64,000 bases of DNA. It comes from Paenibacillus farraposensis (GTDB lineage: Bacteria > Bacillota > Bacilli > Paenibacillales > Paenibacillaceae). How positions within the stretch are numbered: position 1 is the stretch's first letter; each line of letters opens with the position of its first letter. The translations under genes and the position numbers were made by a program. Positions 26,775 to 35,626 of the stretch are shown piece by piece. Under the pieces are notes generated by a model that worked only from the letters and a program-made list of their open reading frames with translations, ran no database searches and had not been told where the DNA came from. The DNA lies in contig NZ_JAFFQR010000063.1 in NCBI RefSeq assembly GCF_020736845.1, forward strand, positions 107,228 through 171,227, given 5' to 3'.

Positions 26775-27698
26775 ATGGGCAAAGGGAAGGCCTTGCATGG
26801 GCGATTTCGGGCGTCCTCAGATCGGATTTTTGATGCGTGCAATATGGTGTTTATGTTATGTCTGATGGTGGTGACGCTGTATCCGTTTTTGAATACGCTG
26901 GCGGTTTCGCTAAATGAAGCCAATGATTCGATTCGGGGCGGCATTTATTTGTGGCCGCGTGAATTCACGTGGAGTAATTATGAATTTGTGTTTAAGGAAG
27001 CGACGATTTTCCATGCTACGTTGATTTCTATACTGCGTACGGTTGCGGGTACGGTTACCTCGGTGTTTTGCTGCGCGATGGTGGCGTATACGATCAGCCG
27101 GCCGGAGTATGTGCTGCGCAAATTTGTCTCAATCGCTTTTATCTTGACTATGTATTTTAACGGTGGGTTGATTCCAAACTTTCTTCTGGTACGGGAGCTG
27201 GGGATGCTTGGAACTTTCTGGGTGTATATCGTGCCTGGGCTGATCGGGGTGTTTAACGTCATTGTGATTCGATCCTTTATTGAAGGCTTGCCAGAAGGTA
27301 TTTTGGAGTCGGCGCGTATTGACGGGGCCGGGGAGTTTACCACTTTTGTACGCATTGTCTTGCCGCTCTGTGTTCCGGTACTGGCGACGGTGTCGTTGTT
27401 CACGGCGGTCTCGCAATGGAACTCCTGGTTTGACGTTTTTTTGTACAATTCGTCGTATGAGCAATGGAGCACCCTACAGTATGAGCTGATGAAAATCCTG
27501 CAGAATTCCAATACGTCCGTTAACGCCCAGGACTATGCCAGCCAGTTCGCAGGCTCGGAAAATCTGGCGAAGCCGGTTACTCCTACTTCCATCCGGTCCA
27601 CGATGACGATTGTCGCTTCTGTGCCTATTATTCTGGTTTACCCATTCTTACAAAAATATTTTGTAAAGGGAATGACCCTGGGAGGCGTCAAGGGATAG
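26775..27698 (+). CDS. Sugar ABC importer permease, LplC/YtcP type
   Basis: 307 residues with about six membrane segments and the EAA loop ESARIDGAGEFTTFVRIVLP. Preceded by AAAGGAGAGGAAG. The C-terminus VPIILVYPFLQKYFVKGMTLG is typical of the CUT1 carbohydrate subclass. Second half of the permease heterodimer, separated from its partner by an unusual 531-bp gap. Confidence 0.93.
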   Translation: MGKGKALHGRFRASSDRIFDACNMVFMLCLMVVTLYPFLNTLAVSLNEANDSIRGGIYLWPREFTWSNYEFVFKEATIFHATLISILRTVAGTVTSVFCCAMVAYTISRPEYVLRKFVSIAFILTMYFNGGLIPNFLLVRELGMLGTFWVYIVPGLIGVFNVIVIRSFIEGLPEGILESARIDGAGEFTTFVRIVLPLCVPVLATVSLFTAVSQWNSWFDVFLYNSSYEQWSTLQYELMKILQNSNTSVNAQDYASQFAGSENLAKPVTPTSIRSTMTIVASVPIILVYPFLQKYFVKGMTLGGVKG

Positions 27699-27762
27699 AA
27701 CAACTGAAATTCAAATGGAACCAAAAACGAATTCAAAAAAATTGAGTATTGGAGGAATTTCT

Positions 27763-29904
27763 TTGCGGTCATATAGGTATACAACTTTTTGTGTGATGTT
27801 GACTGGAGCGCTGTTGCTTCCTGTCGGATGGTGTGGAGGGGCCGGAGTGAAGGCGGCTCCGTCTGTGGAACATTCCCCGCTTGTTTCGGAGACCATGCTG
27901 GCGCAAGGGGGCGTGAATAAAACAATCGCAACATATGGATTTGAGCAAGGAACCAGCGAGGGCTGGAAGGCGCGGGGGACTTATACCCAAATTGCATCCG
28001 TCTCGGAGGCTGCATACGGCGGCAAACACAGTCTCAAGACAACTTCCCGCACGGCTGACTGGAACGGTGCAGAGCTGGATGTGAAGCCGCTTTTGCAGCC
28101 GGATGTGGAATATGAAATTAGCGGATATGTGAAGCTGGACGGCAAGGCTGCGGTTCCAAGCGCGATTAAGCTGACGATGGAGCAGCAGGCGACAGGCGGG
28201 TCTACAGAATGGAAGACCGTAGCACAGACGGAGACATCAGATACAGCCTGGGTCAAGCTTCAAGGGAGATATAAGTTTACCGGGAAGATGGATGCATTGA
28301 AGCTGTATATAGAAAACTCGAATCCCGCACAGGCCTATTATGTGGATGAGGTGGAAGTCAGACAGGTGTCGGAAACACCAGTCACCCCACCCTCAACGGA
28401 ACCGACCGATGGTATTGTATCCGCCGGTTTTGAAGAGGGTACAACCCAGGGCTGGGTATCCCGTTTAGGGTCCGAGAAGGTGCAGGCTTCGAATGCCGAT
28501 GCACGAACCGGTTCGTACAGCCTGCTGACAACAGGCAGACAACAGACATATGCAGGGCCCAAGCTGGATCTGACAGCCAAGCTGCAAAAGGGCAGCCAGT
28601 ATACGGTCAGCGCCTGGGTGAAACTGGCGCCAGGCGAGCAGCCTGCCAAGGTGAGACTTAGCGTGCAGCGTGATTATCAAGGTAAAAGCGCGTATGAAAC
28701 GGTGGTAGGCGATACGGAGATCACGACAGGGGGATGGGCGCATTTGTCGGGAACGTATACGCTCGCGCATGATGCGGATGCAGTTTCTATGTATTTGGAA
28801 ACGGTAGAAGGAACATCCTCCTTTTATATGGATGATTTTGAGCTATCCCTTGTTCCTCCACTGACCATTGAGAAGGATATCCCTTCATTGTATGGAATAT
28901 ATCAGGGGAAATTCAGCATTGGTACGGCGATTATGGCATTCCAGACCGAAGGGGCTTACGGTGAACTGGTACAAAAGCATTTTAACAGCATCGTGGCAGG
29001 AAATGAGATGAAGCCCGCCTCCTTGCAGCCGTCCGAGGGACAGTTCCATTGGGAAGAGGCGGACAAGATTGTACAATTCGCCAAACAGCACGGGCTGGCG
29101 ATTCGCTTCCACACCTTGGTGTGGCATAACCAGACCGGGGACTGGATGTTTAAGGATAAGAATGGACAGCCGATGACACCGACTGCCGAGAATAAAAAGC
29201 TGTTACTGGATCGACTGGAGACACATATTCGTACTGTTGCAGCCCGTTATAAAAATGATATCACCGACTGGGATGTGGTAAATGAAGTCATTGATCCTGA
29301 CCAGCCAGATGGTATGCGCCGCAGTATGTGGTATCAGATTACCGGCAAGGATTATATTGAAAAAGCGTTCCGTGTTGCGCGGGAAGCGGCAGGCCCTAAC
29401 GCCCGGTTGTTCATCAACGATTACAACACGGATGAGCCGAAAAAACGGGATTTCCTGTACAATTTGGTACGTGATTTGCTCGCTAAAGGGGTACCGATCG
29501 ATGGTGTAGGCCACCAATCGCATATTCGCCTGGAGTTCCCCGCTATTAGCCAGATGGAGCAATCTATTGAAAAGTTTGCTTCGCTCGGCCTGGACAACCA
29601 GATCACGGAGCTTGATATGGGCCTCTATTCCAATGATACGGATCGCTACGAAACGATACCTGAATCCATGCTGATCCGGCAGGCTCACCGTTATCGGGCG
29701 TTGTTCGATATGTTTACCAGACAGCAGGAGCATATCAGTAATGTGACAATTTGGGGTACGGATGACGGAAATACGTGGCTCAGCAATTTCCCGATTGCCC
29801 GGCTGGATAAGCCGCTGCTGTTCGACGAACGGTTAAAGGCCAAATATGCCTATTGGGCGCTGGTTGATCCGTCCAAAGTGCCGTCGCTGCCAGCGGGAAA
29901 GTAA
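27763..29904 (+). CDS. Secreted GH10 endo-xylanase with two carbohydrate-binding modules
   Basis: 713 residues from TTG 27763, chosen because ATTGGAGGA lies 7 nt upstream and a signal peptide follows directly (RSYRYTTFCVMLTGALLLP ... KAA); ATG 27715 has no site. Two tandem CBM4/9/22-like jelly rolls follow (YGFEQGTSEGWKARG at ~50-205 and AGFEEGTTQGWVSRL at ~215-375, joined by a PVTPPSTEPTDG linker). The GH10 barrel occupies about 390-710, with the acid/base Glu in WDVVNEV and the nucleophile Glu in ITELDMG. No cell-wall anchor is seen, so it is released. It should cut xylan outside the cell and supply the importer just upstream. Confidence 0.95.
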   Translation: MRSYRYTTFCVMLTGALLLPVGWCGGAGVKAAPSVEHSPLVSETMLAQGGVNKTIATYGFEQGTSEGWKARGTYTQIASVSEAAYGGKHSLKTTSRTADWNGAELDVKPLLQPDVEYEISGYVKLDGKAAVPSAIKLTMEQQATGGSTEWKTVAQTETSDTAWVKLQGRYKFTGKMDALKLYIENSNPAQAYYVDEVEVRQVSETPVTPPSTEPTDGIVSAGFEEGTTQGWVSRLGSEKVQASNADARTGSYSLLTTGRQQTYAGPKLDLTAKLQKGSQYTVSAWVKLAPGEQPAKVRLSVQRDYQGKSAYETVVGDTEITTGGWAHLSGTYTLAHDADAVSMYLETVEGTSSFYMDDFELSLVPPLTIEKDIPSLYGIYQGKFSIGTAIMAFQTEGAYGELVQKHFNSIVAGNEMKPASLQPSEGQFHWEEADKIVQFAKQHGLAIRFHTLVWHNQTGDWMFKDKNGQPMTPTAENKKLLLDRLETHIRTVAARYKNDITDWDVVNEVIDPDQPDGMRRSMWYQITGKDYIEKAFRVAREAAGPNARLFINDYNTDEPKKRDFLYNLVRDLLAKGVPIDGVGHQSHIRLEFPAISQMEQSIEKFASLGLDNQITELDMGLYSNDTDRYETIPESMLIRQAHRYRALFDMFTRQQEHISNVTIWGTDDGNTWLSNFPIARLDKPLLFDERLKAKYAYWALVDPSKVPSLPAGK

Positions 29905-30203
29905 CGAATAATCGGGTGAAAACGGGTGAGTAAAGCTGTTCCAAATGAGAGCTGGCCTCTGTGCCGATCCTGGTGGTTCCCGGTATACAAAGCGGTAAAA
30001 GCGTGGAGCTTTGCATCATCACTGATGCGTATCCATTTGCCTTATTCTATGTGATTCGACCGGCCACTGACGGCCGCCTGGAACGGTTCCGGCCTGTGTT
30101 GTCTCGGCTGAAGGCAATAGCAGTTTCACCGGAGCATTAATTAGCATGTAAGCTACACGGTATGGGTTTGATTCAATAGGTAATGGTAAAAAAATAGAAA
30201 ATA

Positions 30204-30253
30204 ACAAAAACAGGCTGTCCTTCACATGTTCTGACATGTAAGAGACAGCCTGT
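30204..30253 (-). terminator. Terminator of the hxlAB operon
   Basis: Arms ACAGGCTGTC and GACAGCCTGT enclose an inner ACATGT palindrome; on the minus strand a TTTTTG run follows. The stretch 29905-30203 holds no supported gene. Confidence 0.8.
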
Positions 30254-30277
30254 ATAATTAATGCAGGGATATGCGTT

Positions 30278-30835
30278 CTATTCCAAATTGGCGTGTTGAC
30301 CAAACATGGATTCAGAGGTCAGCTTGCGCAGCTCCATCGTTTTGAGCACCAATGCGTCGCCATACAACAGCAACGTCTGCTCAAACAGCGAACCCATAGG
30401 CTGAATTGTCTGATAATCCTTGTTGGATGGGTCCTTGGGCGCGCCGGGCAGCTTGATGATGGTATCAGCCAATTTGCCGATGGTAGACTCCAGAGAAGTG
30501 GTCAGAAGCGCCAGGGAGGCCCCGAGCTTCTTCGCTTTTTCCGCCATGGAGATCAGGCTCTTCGTTTCACCGGAGCCTGAACCTATAATCAGCAGATCAC
30601 CTTTACCCAAGCCGGGAGTTACGGTTTCCCCGACCACGTAAGCTTGGATTCCCATATGCATCAGCCGCATTGCCAGCGAACGGATCATGAAGCCTGAACG
30701 CCCCGCCCCTGCTACGAACACTTTTTTCGCTGCAGCAATGGAGTGAACCAGCTGTTCCGACTCCGCATCACTGATCAATTGCGGAACTAATTGCAGCTCT
30801 TTGATCACCTGGGATAAATATTGAGAGGTTTCCAT
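30278..30835 (-). CDS. hxlB: 6-phospho-3-hexuloisomerase
   Basis: 185 residues, a single SIS sugar-isomerase domain (VFVAGAGRSGFMIRSLAMRL, LLIIGSGSGETKSLISMAEK). It turns 3-hexulose 6-phosphate from HxlA into fructose 6-phosphate, completing formaldehyde fixation in the ribulose monophosphate pathway. Only 5 bp separate it from hxlA, so the pair is one operon, as in B. subtilis. Length is normal for the family. Confidence 0.95.
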   Translation of the reverse strand: METSQYLSQVIKELQLVPQLISDAESEQLVHSIAAAKKVFVAGAGRSGFMIRSLAMRLMHMGIQAYVVGETVTPGLGKGDLLIIGSGSGETKSLISMAEKAKKLGASLALLTTSLESTIGKLADTIIKLPGAPKDPSNKDYQTIQPMGSLFEQTLLLYGDALVLKTMELRKLTSESMFGQHANLE

Positions 30836-30840
30836 TGGAA

Positions 30841-31476
30841 TTAACCTTGCTTGATGAGCTGTTGCATTTGGGAAGCTACAGCTTGTTTGTCATCCTGGCT
30901 AGTGATTCCGCCGCCGACAATAACCAGATCCGGTTGAGCTTTCACAACCTCAGCCAGCGTACTCAGCTTAATGCCGCCAGCCACGGCTGTTTTCGAATTC
31001 TTCACGACTTTTTTGACTGTTTGCAGTGCCTCAAACGGGCTTTCGCCTTCCGCTTGCAGATCGTAGCCAGTATGCACACAGATATAGTCTACGCCGAGGG
31101 CGTCGATTTCTTTGGCGCGCTGCTCCAGGTTTTTAACACCGATCATGTCCACCAGGATTTTTTTGCCGCCTTGTTTTTTAGCCTCTTCTACTGCCCCTTT
31201 GATCGTTGCATCTTCAGCTACAGCCAGAATCGTAACGATGTCTGCGCCAGCCTCGGACGCTTTCAGCACTTCATAGCCGCCTGCATCCATCACTTTGAGG
31301 TCAGCCAGCACTTTCAGATTCGGGAATGCTTCTTTCATTGCCTTTACCGCATGCAGTCCTTCATTGATGACAATCGGGGTGCCGATTTCGACGATATCAA
31401 TATACGACTCCACTTCCTTTACCAAGGCAATACCTTGCGGGATATCCACTAAGTCTAAAGCCAATTGAAGTTCCAT
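30841..31476 (-). CDS. hxlA: 3-hexulose-6-phosphate synthase
   Basis: 211 residues, OMP-decarboxylase-like TIM barrel. It begins MELQLALDLVDIPQGIALVK and carries VLADLKVMDAG, the catalytic Asp-x-Lys-x2-Asp motif, with VAGGIK and IVGGGIT near the phosphate site. It condenses formaldehyde with ribulose 5-phosphate, detoxifying formaldehyde released from plant methoxyl groups or methanol. AAAGGAGTGA precedes the ATG. In B. subtilis the activator gene hxlR is adjacent; no such gene is present here. Confidence 0.96.
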   Translation of the reverse strand: MELQLALDLVDIPQGIALVKEVESYIDIVEIGTPIVINEGLHAVKAMKEAFPNLKVLADLKVMDAGGYEVLKASEAGADIVTILAVAEDATIKGAVEEAKKQGGKKILVDMIGVKNLEQRAKEIDALGVDYICVHTGYDLQAEGESPFEALQTVKKVVKNSKTAVAGGIKLSTLAEVVKAQPDLVIVGGGITSQDDKQAVASQMQQLIKQG

Positions 31477-31574
31477 GTTATTAACTTCACTCCTTTGGTA
31501 AATTTGTATTTGATCAACGGGTTATGCTTGCTCTGTTAAGTGCTACGTATACCTGGGTTTCATGTACAGGTTTG

Positions 31575-31630
31575 ATTGTAAGGCCCCGGTATCCGGTTGA
31601 AAAGTACGCACTAATTCGTAACGTAGTTAC
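31575..31630 (-). promoter_or_regulatory. hxlA promoter with activator-site-like palindrome
   Basis: On the minus strand TTTTCA (31603-31598), 17 bp, TACAAT (31580-31575) form a promoter with a weak -35. GTAAC-GTA-GTTAC at 31618-31630 lies about 56 bp upstream of the predicted start, where an activator such as HxlR would bind. The role of the palindrome is inferred. Confidence 0.45.
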
Positions 31631-31785
31631 CCTGACGATACTGTAGCTGCTAAAAAAACGCCCGCAAGAGAACCTGCATTTTGTCTATTTTCGTATTATT
31701 TCCACAATGGAGGTCATGCATTTGTATCTCAAACGGTACGCAGGCGGTGTCAGGTTGCAAAAAAAATAATTTACCTATTTTTGAA

Positions 31786-31814
31786 TTGACTTCAAGTTAG
31801 CTTTTGACTATATT
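31786..31814 (+). promoter_or_regulatory. Sigma-A promoter of the second quorum-sensing locus
   Basis: TTGACT, 17-bp spacer, TATATT. Predicted start near 31821, about 100 nt before the GTG. Confidence 0.6.
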
Positions 31815-31920
31815 TGTAATATACTGGTATGAAAAACATGAAAGTTAGCAGCATAGCTGTCCTAAAAAATAGCGATCAAACAAAGGGGAACCGTAATTTT
31901 CAGGTAGGGAGGCGTTTGTA

Positions 31921-32796
31921 GTGGAAGAGGTTCTGGACCAAAGGGAAGCCATTTATTTGTTGTCGGACAGCCATGAACTCGATAAAGCTTGTGAGTTGTT
32001 TAGAATCAGCTACACACATAATGATTGGGATGAAGCAAACAAGGTTGCAGACTATTTGCATACGTTGGCTGAAAGCCTGTACCACACCCAACTGAGAAAT
32101 GCTGCGGACGGTAAGCACGAGACACTGGATACCAAGCGCCCGCTGGTGTTTTATTATGCTTACAGCTATCTGGCTAAATCTATTTGTTATCAGAATAAAG
32201 GCCAGTATGAGGAAGCAAGAGATTATATTATGAAGTATGGTGAGATGGGCTGGTTTATGGGGCTGGATCAGAGCGGGCATGAAGAGGTAGAAAGGTTCCG
32301 TTTTCTTGCCAAAGCCAATTTATATACGATTGAATTACTTTCGGGAAAAAGGGAGCTTCTGTCCGAGTATGTTCAATTTCTTTACGATAATGACGAGGAA
32401 GTACTCCCGGGGCTGGTCGGTATCGCTGAAGCAGCTAATTTGAATCATTGGGATATCGATGAGTTGCTGAATGATTTTGCTTACGATATTGAGATATTTG
32501 AAGGTTATGAAGACAGGGGGAACCGCGTATATTATTTAAAGCTGGTGAACCAATTAGCCATTTACTATTTCAAAAAGGAGCAGTATACCGTTGCCTTGAA
32601 TTATGTCCTTGCTTCTCTGCAATTCTCTGCTAATGTGGAGGCAGATGCTGATTTCAGGACGATGGTTGCTCTATTTGAAGCTTATCGAGATTTGGCGACA
32701 CCTTCACAGCAAGAGCAATATCAAACCATTTTATTAAGGGGGCTTTATAATGAAAAAGGCATTAATCTCGGTAACTATGGTCTTGGCGTTTCTTAG
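31921..32796 (+). CDS. HTH-less TPR receptor of an Alo/Phr-like system
   Basis: 291 residues, all-helical and TPR-like (LAKSICYQNKGQYEEARDYI; LVNQLAIYYFKKEQYTVALN). It matches the C-terminal TPR part of the broken receptor at 7324-8721 in order and spacing (compare HKQALEHIQGYADLSWVKEN with YEEARDYIMKYGEMGWFMGL) but lacks the helix-turn-helix and first repeats. GTG 31921 follows AGGGAGGCG and a good promoter, so the short form is probably genuine. Without a DNA-binding domain it would act through protein contacts, as Rap phosphatases do, or be a decoy. A propeptide gene overlaps its 3' end by 47 bp. Confidence 0.78.
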   Translation: MEEVLDQREAIYLLSDSHELDKACELFRISYTHNDWDEANKVADYLHTLAESLYHTQLRNAADGKHETLDTKRPLVFYYAYSYLAKSICYQNKGQYEEARDYIMKYGEMGWFMGLDQSGHEEVERFRFLAKANLYTIELLSGKRELLSEYVQFLYDNDEEVLPGLVGIAEAANLNHWDIDELLNDFAYDIEIFEGYEDRGNRVYYLKLVNQLAIYYFKKEQYTVALNYVLASLQFSANVEADADFRTMVALFEAYRDLATPSQQEQYQTILLRGLYNEKGINLGNYGLGVS

Positions 32797-32872
32797 TATT
32801 GCCTTTCCGGCAGATACATGGTTAGAACCCGTACATCCTGCCAATCACGGTGTTTTTTCCCTGTGTGTTTGA
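32750..32872 (+). CDS. Quorum-sensing propeptide (Phr/AloP-like), second locus
   Basis: 40 residues: MKKALISVTMVLAFLSIAFP is a clear signal peptide and the tail EPVHPANHGVFSLCV is the likely source of the signal. TAAGGGGGC gives a good ribosome site 6 nt before the ATG, inside the end of the receptor gene. The arrangement is the same as at 8684-8809. Tail sequences differ between the two loci (QGHIGTF against NHGVFSLCV), so signals should be specific. Confidence 0.78.
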   Translation: MKKALISVTMVLAFLSIAFPADTWLEPVHPANHGVFSLCV

Positions 32873-32913
32873 GCTTGGAGTTTACCCAGACCCAGCAAGG
32901 CTTTTGTAAATAC

Positions 32914-32962
32914 AGGGAGCTCACTTTTTCGCATGTTGAGATCAGTAGGCTCCCCTTTTTTT
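32914..32962 (+). terminator. Terminator of the second quorum-sensing locus
   Basis: GGGAGC and GCTCCC arms around a long loop, followed by CTTTTTTT. Shared 3' end with pepT from the other side. Confidence 0.6.
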
Positions 32963-32996
32963 ATGCCGACTATTTATTTTACGATAGGACGTCAGA

Positions 32997-34232
32997 TTAT
33001 TGGCCGCGCTGTTCGACCAATTGAACGATTTCAACAATGACCTTGGTTGCAAGCACCATGTTGTCCACCGATACATACTCAAACTTACCGTGATAGTTCT
33101 CCCCGCCTGTAAAGATATTTGGTGTAGGCAGTCCCATATAGGATAGCTGTGAGCCGTCCGTACCACCGCGGATGGGCTTGATGATCGGCTCAATATTCAG
33201 CTTCGTCATTGCTTCATGAGCAATATCCACGATATGTTTGACCGGCTCGATTTTCTCCTTCATGTTGTAATATTGATCTTTCAGCTCCAGCGTGATTCGG
33301 TTTTCTCCGTAGGCTGCTTGCAGCTCTTTTACCACGTTTGTTAAATAGGCCTTCCGTTTTTCAAAATTGTTACGATCAAAATCACGAATAATATAGTGTA
33401 GTTTTGCATGTTCTGCCGTGCCTGTAAATTCCAGCAGATGGTAGAAGCCATCGTATCCGTCCGTATATTCCGGGGCTTCATCCGCAGGCAGACGTCCATG
33501 CAGCTCCATGGCGATTTTGGCGGCATGGATCATTTTGTTTTTAGCCGTACCGGGATGAACACTTACTCCGTGGATGGCAATATGGGCGGCTGCCGCGTTG
33601 AAGCTCTCATATTCCAGCTCTCCGAGTGGTCCACCATCTACGGTATAAGCATATTCAGCGCCAAAAGCAGCCACATCAAAGCGTTCTGGTCCTCTTCCAA
33701 TCTCCTCGTCCGGTGTAAAGGCAACGCGAATCTTGCCATGCTTGATTTCCGGGTGGTCAATCAGGTAATGTACGGCTGTCATAATTTCTGCAATCCCGGC
33801 TTTGTTATCTGCACCAAGCAGAGTGGTGCCGTCTGTTGTAATCAGCGTATGGCCTTTATATTGAGCCAGCTCGGGGAATTCGTGCGGAGACAGCACCACA
33901 CCGAGCGGTGCATTCAGCGTGATATCTCCCCCGTCATAATTTTCCGTCAATTGCGGCTTTACGCCTGCGCCAGTCAGCTCGGTTGCAGTATCCAGATGCG
34001 CGAGAAAGCCAATGACAGGCACCTCTTTATCCGTATTGGAAGGAAGGGTCGCCATAACATAACCGTTATCGTCGATGGTTACGTCTGTCATACCGATGGC
34101 TTTCAATTCGCCAACCAAAAGATTGCCTAACGTAAGCTGTCCGGGCGTGGTCGGGCAAGTGTGGCTGCTTTCGTCGGATTGAGTATCTACTTGAACATAA
34201 GTGGTCAGGCGGTCAATCAGTTCCTGTTTCAT
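32997..34232 (-). CDS. pepT: Peptidase T (tripeptide aminopeptidase)
   Basis: 411 residues from ATG 34232 (CAAGGAGGATAT upstream; 30 extra in-frame codons upstream have no site). M20 metallopeptidase with the zinc motifs [23 protein letters not shown] and [10 protein letters not shown], plus GGTDGS in the lid domain. It releases N-terminal residues from tripeptides in the cytoplasm. Length matches B. subtilis PepT (410). Monocistronic. Confidence 0.96.
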   Translation of the reverse strand: MKQELIDRLTTYVQVDTQSDESSHTCPTTPGQLTLGNLLVGELKAIGMTDVTIDDNGYVMATLPSNTDKEVPVIGFLAHLDTATELTGAGVKPQLTENYDGGDITLNAPLGVVLSPHEFPELAQYKGHTLITTDGTTLLGADNKAGIAEIMTAVHYLIDHPEIKHGKIRVAFTPDEEIGRGPERFDVAAFGAEYAYTVDGGPLGELEYESFNAAAAHIAIHGVSVHPGTAKNKMIHAAKIAMELHGRLPADEAPEYTDGYDGFYHLLEFTGTAEHAKLHYIIRDFDRNNFEKRKAYLTNVVKELQAAYGENRITLELKDQYYNMKEKIEPVKHIVDIAHEAMTKLNIEPIIKPIRGGTDGSQLSYMGLPTPNIFTGGENYHGKFEYVSVDNMVLATKVIVEIVQLVEQRGQ

Positions 34233-34453
34233 GTGTATATCCTCCTTGATATCATTGCGATATGGTACGTATTTTATCATGATTGGGCATATAATATGAA
34301 AAAAATGGCTTAACCTTTTCAAATAAGATTAAGGGTTGTCCGCAGGCTCAGGCTCTGTTAAGAGTTTGAGAGGGGCACCCCTGTTTGCGTACAGGAAGGT
34401 GGGAATCTATAAATCTTTTAAAATGTGTCTTATACCTGAGTCAATTAACGATG

Positions 34454-34480
34454 ACGTCCATAGATTTGAAGCATAAAATA
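34454..34480 (+). promoter_or_regulatory. Sigma-K-like promoter
   Basis: AC (34454-34455), 16 bp, CATAAAATA (34472-34480) fits the sigma-K pattern AC-N16/17-CATA-N3-TA. It predicts a start near 34487, just before a strong GGGAGGTGAG site. The consensus is short, so this is suggestive only. Confidence 0.45.
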
Positions 34481-34509
34481 TACTATCAAACGTAAGGGAG
34501 GTGAGTTCT

Positions 34510-34797
34510 ATGGCGATCCTTTTACCTTCGCAGATCTACAATCTCGCTGCAGGTGTGGGTAAATCCTTTTTTGAAAACTTGGCTGGTGGTAATAATGCTA
34601 CGATTACTGTGAATAATACAGGTGCTAACCCGGTTAATCTTGTGGTTACCCGTGTCAATGCTCCTGTGATCACTTATGTGATTCCGGCAGCCAACAGTCT
34701 CACATTAGAGGTTGCCTTGCTGTTAGTAGCAGCGCTTCAAGCTACTGCAGCCGGTGCTGCAACAGGCACAATCCAAATTGCTACAGCTGATTTTTAA
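34510..34797 (+). CDS. Small beta-rich protein, possibly spore-surface
   Basis: 95 residues without cysteine or signal peptide, mostly small and hydrophobic residues (ATITVNNTGANPVNLVVTRV, VIPAANSLTLEVALLLVAAL, GAATGTIQIATADF). The pattern of a short N-terminal connector, an N-x-G-x-N-P-V strand, a P-x-x-S strand and a final G-T-I strand recalls the jelly-roll subunits of endospore appendages, but this is not a firm match. The sigma-K-like promoter would place it in the mother cell late in sporulation. A strong terminator follows: a single-gene unit. ATG 34510 has an excellent ribosome site. Confidence 0.75.
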   Translation: MAILLPSQIYNLAAGVGKSFFENLAGGNNATITVNNTGANPVNLVVTRVNAPVITYVIPAANSLTLEVALLLVAALQATAAGAATGTIQIATADF

Positions 34798-34830
34798 TTG
34801 TAACGACCAGACCCTCTAACTCTAACTCTA

Positions 34831-34869
34831 ACTCTAGCTCTGCTGCAAAATGAGCTAGAGTTTTTTTTG
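34831..34869 (+). terminator. Terminator of the small beta-rich protein gene
   Basis: ACTCTAGCTC and GAGCTAGAGT pair and are followed by eight T. The 5' arm is preceded by a CTCTAA tandem repeat. Confidence 0.88.
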
Positions 34870-34979
34870 TTTGTTTAAAATTTTCTGATAATTTTGTCGG
34901 TTGCCGATATATACATATATGACGTAGAGAATCAATAGGCCAGGCATAGAAAATAACACATTGAAAACGAGTACCTTGA

Positions 34980-35443
34980 ATGAGCTTAAGCGACCCGGTT
35001 TTACGTGATGACATTTTTTTGCGTGAAGATGAAAGGGAAGTTAGCGAACAACGCATGACCATCGGAGGAACGATAAATAAAACGCTGCTTTTCCTTGCTC
35101 TGCTTATCATTTCTGGCAGTATAACAGGGCTTTATCTCATTCGTAGTTTTGTGTACGCTGGCCATCGCTTTGGTCACACTGGTGGAACTTTATCCTGGAT
35201 TTCTTCGGTCTGAATGTACCGTATATCCATGAGACAGGCTGGCTTGGTATCGGCATCAGTTTATTTGTTGTGATTATTGCCGCTTTGAATTTGCTGCTGG
35301 ATTTTCATTTTATTGAGGAGCAGACCGAGCAGGGAGCATCCAAATACATGGAATGGTAGGGCGCTTTTGGATTGTTTGTGACTTTGGTGTGGCTGTATGT
35401 GCGAATCCTGGAACTGCTGGCCAAGTTCAGCAAGGAGGACTAG
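34980..35443 (+). pseudogene. Bax-inhibitor-1/YccA-like membrane protein, deleted and frameshifted
   Basis: The N-terminal part reads to REVSEQRMTIGGTINKTLLF (the MT.GGTINKT motif of YccA-like Bax1-I proteins) and one membrane segment. About 100 central residues are missing. In another frame the C-terminal part continues: FFGLNVPYIHETGWLGIGIS, LNLLLDFHFIEEQTEQGASK, YMEW, a TAG where tyrosine is expected, then GAFGLFVTLVWLYVRILELL. Both ends are recognisable, so this is a recently dead gene of a multi-span membrane protein of uncertain role. Confidence 0.8.
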
Positions 35444-35503
35444 GTTCTGGGGTTCATGAAAAGCTTCATTTAAATTGTGCAGATCGGTGCAGGGTATGAG
35501 AAG

Positions 35504-35529
35504 AGGACGGCTAAATGCCGTCTTTTTTG
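35504..35529 (+). terminator. Terminator downstream of the Bax1-I pseudogene
   Basis: GACGGC-taaat-GCCGTC followed by TTTTTTG. Confidence 0.8.
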
Positions 35530-35626
35530 TTACAAAAAGTGAAGGTTTAAAAATTGGATTTTACGTTAAATACATAGAAATGGGGTAAAACATAAACATA
35601 ATGACAGACAGGAGAGGAGTGAGCAG

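Noticed and set aside
29905..30203. 55-codon open stretch VPILVVPGIQSGKSVELCII near 29960-30140
   Set aside because: No ribosome site, no recognised family, and it is confined to a short intergenic region.
31829..31921. 31-codon frame MKNMKVSSIAVLKNSDQ ending at the GTG of the second receptor
   Set aside because: It would start only about 8 nt after the predicted transcription start and has no ribosome site.
34805..34840. CTCTAA tandem repeat as a possible CRISPR or phase-variable tract
   Set aside because: Only four 6-bp units forming the 5' side of a terminator; no spacers and no coding frame to switch.
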